Shown one piece after another: positions 61,459 through 64,000 of a DNA stretch of 64,000 nucleotides (positions within the stretch are counted from its first letter, which is position 1; every line of letters starts with the position of its first letter). The DNA lies in assembly GCA_043747875.1 (NCBI GenBank), contig JAYTOI010000020.1, positions 11,464-75,463 of the forward strand, read 5' to 3'. The notes beneath the pieces were generated by a model. That model worked only from the letters and a program-made list of their open reading frames with translations. It ran no database searches and was not told the origin of the DNA. The position numbers and the translations under genes were made by a program. This DNA is from CADEED01 sp043747875 (GTDB lineage: Bacteria > Pseudomonadota > Gammaproteobacteria > Steroidobacterales > Steroidobacteraceae).

Positions 61459-62076
61459 ATGAATACCCGCGCCTGGACCTTGATCCTCGCGATCTCGCTG
61501 CCGCTGGCCGTCCCGGCGCAGGAGGCGAAGCCGTCGATCGAGCGTTCATCGAAGACCTCGGCGGTGCCGTACATCGAAATGACGGACCTCATCGAGAAGG
61601 TGGCCAAGCGCACCGGCAAACAATTCATCGTCGATCCGCGAGTGCGCGCATCCGTGCGGCTGGTGGGGTTCGGAACTGGTGACGTCGACTACCAAAGGCT
61701 CCTCGCCATCCTGCGCGTGCATGCTTTCGTCGCAGTCGAAGAGAACGGCTTCGTGACGGTGGTGCCGGATGCCGGGGCGCGGCAGCTGGCCGTTGCGACC
61801 CATTTCGGCCTCGGGTTCGAGGCGCTCGACGACGAACTGGTGACGGTGATTCTCGAGGTGAAGAACACCTGCGCGGCGCAGCTCGTTCCCGTCCTGCGGC
61901 CGCTGATGCCGCAGGCGGCGCACATGGCTGCCGACTTGCAATCGAACTCGCTGATCATCAACGATCGCGCGTCCAACGTGCGTCGCATTGGCGACGTGGT
62001 CGAGCGGCTCGACCGTGCGACGCCGGCCGGCCGGATATGCGAGCCGCCGGCCTCCGCGGGCGGCGCGCCCAAGTGA
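61459..62076 (+). CDS. Stand-alone secretin N-domain protein
   Basis: A 205-residue exported protein with a signal peptide (to about residue 20, AVPAQ). Residues about 30-180 match the N0/N1-type domains of GspD secretins: VPYIEMTDLIEKVAKRTGKQ, FIVDPRVRASVRLVG, VDYQRLLAILRVHAFVAV, then VKNTCAAQLVPVLRPLM and SNSLIINDRASNVRRIGDVV. The membrane-forming secretin domain is absent; the gene ends naturally rather than by truncation. It may be a partner or assembly factor for secretion, possibly linked with GspA/GspB at 38-41 kb. Confidence 0.82.
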   Translation: MNTRAWTLILAISLPLAVPAQEAKPSIERSSKTSAVPYIEMTDLIEKVAKRTGKQFIVDPRVRASVRLVGFGTGDVDYQRLLAILRVHAFVAVEENGFVTVVPDAGARQLAVATHFGLGFEALDDELVTVILEVKNTCAAQLVPVLRPLMPQAAHMAADLQSNSLIINDRASNVRRIGDVVERLDRATPAGRICEPPASAGGAPK

Positions 62077-62103
62077 CGCGCCGCCGCGGTAGTTAGCTCG
62101 CCG

Positions 62104-63342
62104 TCACTGCGGGGTGAGCAGATACATGCGCTGGGAGCGGCAGGTCTGATTCAGATCGAGCACGAAAGTGCCGGTGGCCTCGTCGAATATCTGCCGGGGG
62201 CAGATGCGCAGTGGTTCGTCATCGCGATAGCCGAACGCGATGATCTGCCCCCAGCGGTTGATGGAATTTGCCGATGCAAGCGTGATGCCGAGATGCGAAG
62301 GAATCCCCTCATTGAGGTCGATGGCCTTGCCATCGCGCCACAGCGTCGCGCGCTCATTGGTGGAATTCTGTGGCTCACAGTACTGGCCGGGCCCGGATTC
62401 GCCCACCACGTCGCCGTTGGCGCCGATGTTCCACGCACGCGACGACGTCGCGCCGTGCAGCAGCGGCAGCACGGATTCTCGATCCTGACGATCCCAGCGC
62501 AGCGCGCGCGCCGAGGCCGTGAAGCAGGTGCCTGGCAACGGACTCAGCGTGGTCTCGTAGCCCGAAACCTCGCCCGCATCGTTGATGTCGGTAGGCAGCA
62601 CCTGGTGTATGTCGTCGCCGGAACGCAACACGCGCGTCTCGCCACTCGGCACCTGGTAACGGAACGCGGTGCGGCCGTCTTGCACGCCGATGGCCTGGTT
62701 GAAGAGGTTGATGTCGCGCGGTTCGGCACGCAGCGGACCGAGCACGACAATTCCGGACGGCGTACGCGTGAGCCATTGCGCGGTCAGGCAGAAGCCGGGG
62801 AACGGGAGGTCCTCGCTGGGACGGAAGCCGAGGCCGAGCGTGTAGCGGCCATTCCCGGCGATTGCGATGTCGAGTTTGATGACTTCGCACTGCGAATCGT
62901 TCGGGAAGACGACTTCGCGGCCGCCGGACAACGACCATTTCACGCCTTCGAATACGCCGTTACTCACGTCGCTGCCGAACACTTCGCCGCGATGATTGAG
63001 CGTGGTGGCGAACGAACAGCAGGTTTCGTCGCCGTCGCGATCGCGCAGCTCGAGCCCACCGAACCACGACGCCCAGACGAACCCGCCGCCGTGCTGCAGC
63101 GACGTGCCGGTGGCCGGGTCGAGCTGCGAGTAGCAGTTGAAATTGCCGTCGACTACGCCCAGGTCGTTGATGATTGCGGGCTGCGCGAGAGTGCGGTACT
63201 GCGGCAGGCAGGGCGCCAGCAACGACGCCGGTGGCTTGATCTCCTCGACGCGGTAGCGAGTGGGGCGTTGCGGGCCGTGCGCGGATGCGACGGCGCAGGC
63301 GAGGATGGAGGCAGCCGCGACTGCGACGATGGAATGACGCAT
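62104..63342 (-). CDS. Secreted HAF-repeat-like protein
   Basis: A 412-residue exported protein; signal peptide to about residue 21. The body has repeated segments typical of HAF-family extracellular proteins: IINDLGVVDGNFNCYSQLD, LNHRGEVFGSDV, DINDAGEVSGYETT, NIGANGDVVGESG and SINRWGQIIAFG, each suggestive of a propeller blade. Function unknown; several cysteines may form disulfides. Minus-strand ATG at 63342 starts at the signal; the longer frame lacks support. The gap to the EAL gene (63343-63510) holds GC-rich hairpin-prone DNA but no recognised riboswitch. Confidence 0.75.
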   Translation of the reverse strand: MRHSIVAVAAASILACAVASAHGPQRPTRYRVEEIKPPASLLAPCLPQYRTLAQPAIINDLGVVDGNFNCYSQLDPATGTSLQHGGGFVWASWFGGLELRDRDGDETCCSFATTLNHRGEVFGSDVSNGVFEGVKWSLSGGREVVFPNDSQCEVIKLDIAIAGNGRYTLGLGFRPSEDLPFPGFCLTAQWLTRTPSGIVVLGPLRAEPRDINLFNQAIGVQDGRTAFRYQVPSGETRVLRSGDDIHQVLPTDINDAGEVSGYETTLSPLPGTCFTASARALRWDRQDRESVLPLLHGATSSRAWNIGANGDVVGESGPGQYCEPQNSTNERATLWRDGKAIDLNEGIPSHLGITLASANSINRWGQIIAFGYRDDEPLRICPRQIFDEATGTFVLDLNQTCRSQRMYLLTPQ

Positions 63343-63510
63343 TTTTCGTCCCCTGTAGTTAGTTTTCGTCTTGGACGGATGAATGATGCCGAATGCGGCG
63401 GTCCGCCGCCACCCGCATGGCCGGGTAGGTCCCGCCACGGGACTTCTGCCGCGAGCCGCAATTCGGTGACACGCGGGGCCAGCGCGCCCGGCGAGCGGGC
63501 ATTCGCGCGT

Positions 63511-64000
63511 TCAGGCCGGACGCGGCTTGGCAATCTTGTCGTAGTTGGACGATTGCGCGATGAGCCCCGCGAACGCGGGTCCGGTTTCCTGCTGGCGCGC
63601 CAGCAGCAGCCGCAGCTCTTCGAGCGACACGGGCTCGCCGAACAGCTTGCCCTGGCCGAAGCCGCAGTGATGGCGGCGCAGGAACTGCAGGTGTCCGAGC
63701 GACTCGACGCCCTCGGCGATCACGTTCATCTTGAGGCTGCGGCCCATTTCGATGACGGTGCGCACGATGGTCGCATCGCTCTCGTCGTCGTCGACGTCGC
63801 GTACGAACGACTGGTCCACCTTCAGCGTGCCGATCGGGAACTGCTGCAGCGCCGACAGTGAGGAGTAGCCCGTGCCGAAGTCGTCGATCGACAGGTGCAG
63901 TCCCATCGCGTACAGCTCGTCCAGCAGGTGCAGCGTGCGCTTGGAATCGGCCATCAGCGTGGTCTCGGTGATCTCGAGCTCGAAACACGTCGGGCTCACG
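63511..64000 (-). CDS. C-terminal part of an EAL-domain protein (partial)
   Basis: The visible 163 residues are the C-terminal half of an EAL phosphodiesterase domain; the 5' part lies beyond the window edge. ELEITETTLM, the metal-binding DDFGTGYSS, KVDQSFVRD and AEGVESLGHLQFL are the family motifs, with glutamates and aspartates needed for c-di-GMP hydrolysis retained in these. The usual exit motif is altered: QFLRRHHCGFGQGKLFGEPV replaces the more common GxxxQGYLFSKP, so activity may be changed but not clearly lost. N-terminal sensor or GGDEF domains cannot be seen. Confidence 0.9.
   Translation of the reverse strand, partial: VSPTCFELEITETTLMADSKRTLHLLDELYAMGLHLSIDDFGTGYSSLSALQQFPIGTLKVDQSFVRDVDDDESDATIVRTVIEMGRSLKMNVIAEGVESLGHLQFLRRHHCGFGQGKLFGEPVSLEELRLLLARQQETGPAFAGLIAQSSNYDKIAKPRPA

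Noticed and set aside
63343..63510. Cyclic-di-GMP (GEMM) riboswitch between the EAL and HAF-like genes
   Set aside because: The gap is GC-rich and hairpin-prone but lacks the GEMM core sequences; nothing could be aligned.

Overview
The window is a continuous, tightly packed piece of a high-GC (roughly two thirds G+C) proteobacterial chromosome. Housekeeping genes (glmS, rimO, dinB, fadE, mdh, dacB), TonB and type II secretion accessory genes (gspA/gspB), a GlyGly-CTERM-like tail and many Ala/Arg-rich proteins point to a gammaproteobacterium. My best guess is the Steroidobacter/Nevskia/Xanthomonadales neighbourhood, but that is inference from gene style, not from a marker gene. I saw no rRNA, tRNA, CRISPR array, prophage or insertion sequence. 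No stretch over 300 bases lacks a gene; the largest gaps are 2513-2800, 437-676, 46392-46624 and 36701-36921.

Left part (1-22.5 kb): a small membrane protein, glmS, rimO (with its own intrinsic terminator), a TonB protein, several small membrane or transferase genes, a GlyGly-CTERM choice-of-anchor B protein, an aldo/keto reductase and a hybrid histidine kinase. A minus-strand sugar-acid operon follows (GH3 beta-glucosidase, SMP-30 lactonase, GntP permease). Next come dacB with a CPBP protease, then a CobW metal-chaperone GTPase cotranscribed with a WD40 propeller and an unknown 196-residue protein.

Middle (22.5-43 kb): glycosyltransferase, M20 amidohydrolase, a palindromic REP/BIME-like element filling a convergent gap, an orphan molybdopterin oxidoreductase subunit, an MBL/beta-CASP nuclease and an MFS carrier. 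The most unusual locus is on the minus strand from 36700 to 30420: a receiver-like/TonB chimera, a receiver-like Ser/Thr kinase with a five-fold THTG repeat linker, and a membrane-anchored protein with Hpt-like and CheA-type ATPase regions. These three adjacent genes look like a single signalling unit that I do not recognise as a described system. GspA/GspB and DinB follow.

Right part (43-64 kb): DUF3667 protein, fadE, a methyltransferase, mdh, an ECF sigma/anti-sigma pair led by a 72-residue secreted protein, and a divergent operon of a 53-residue membrane peptide, a YtrA-type GntR regulator and an ABC exporter. Then come an MCE (Mla-like) lipid transport operon with a STAS-permease fusion, a phospholipase D family protein, an ABC-F ATPase, a secreted protein paired with a stand-alone secretin N-domain protein, a HAF-repeat-like secreted protein, and the 3' end of an EAL-domain gene cut by the window edge.

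Across the whole window an 8-mer family, CTAWCWAC, recurs about 31 times, and it forces rare codons in all three reading registers. Several genes also have a -10 box only 7-11 bases before the start codon, suggesting leaderless transcripts.
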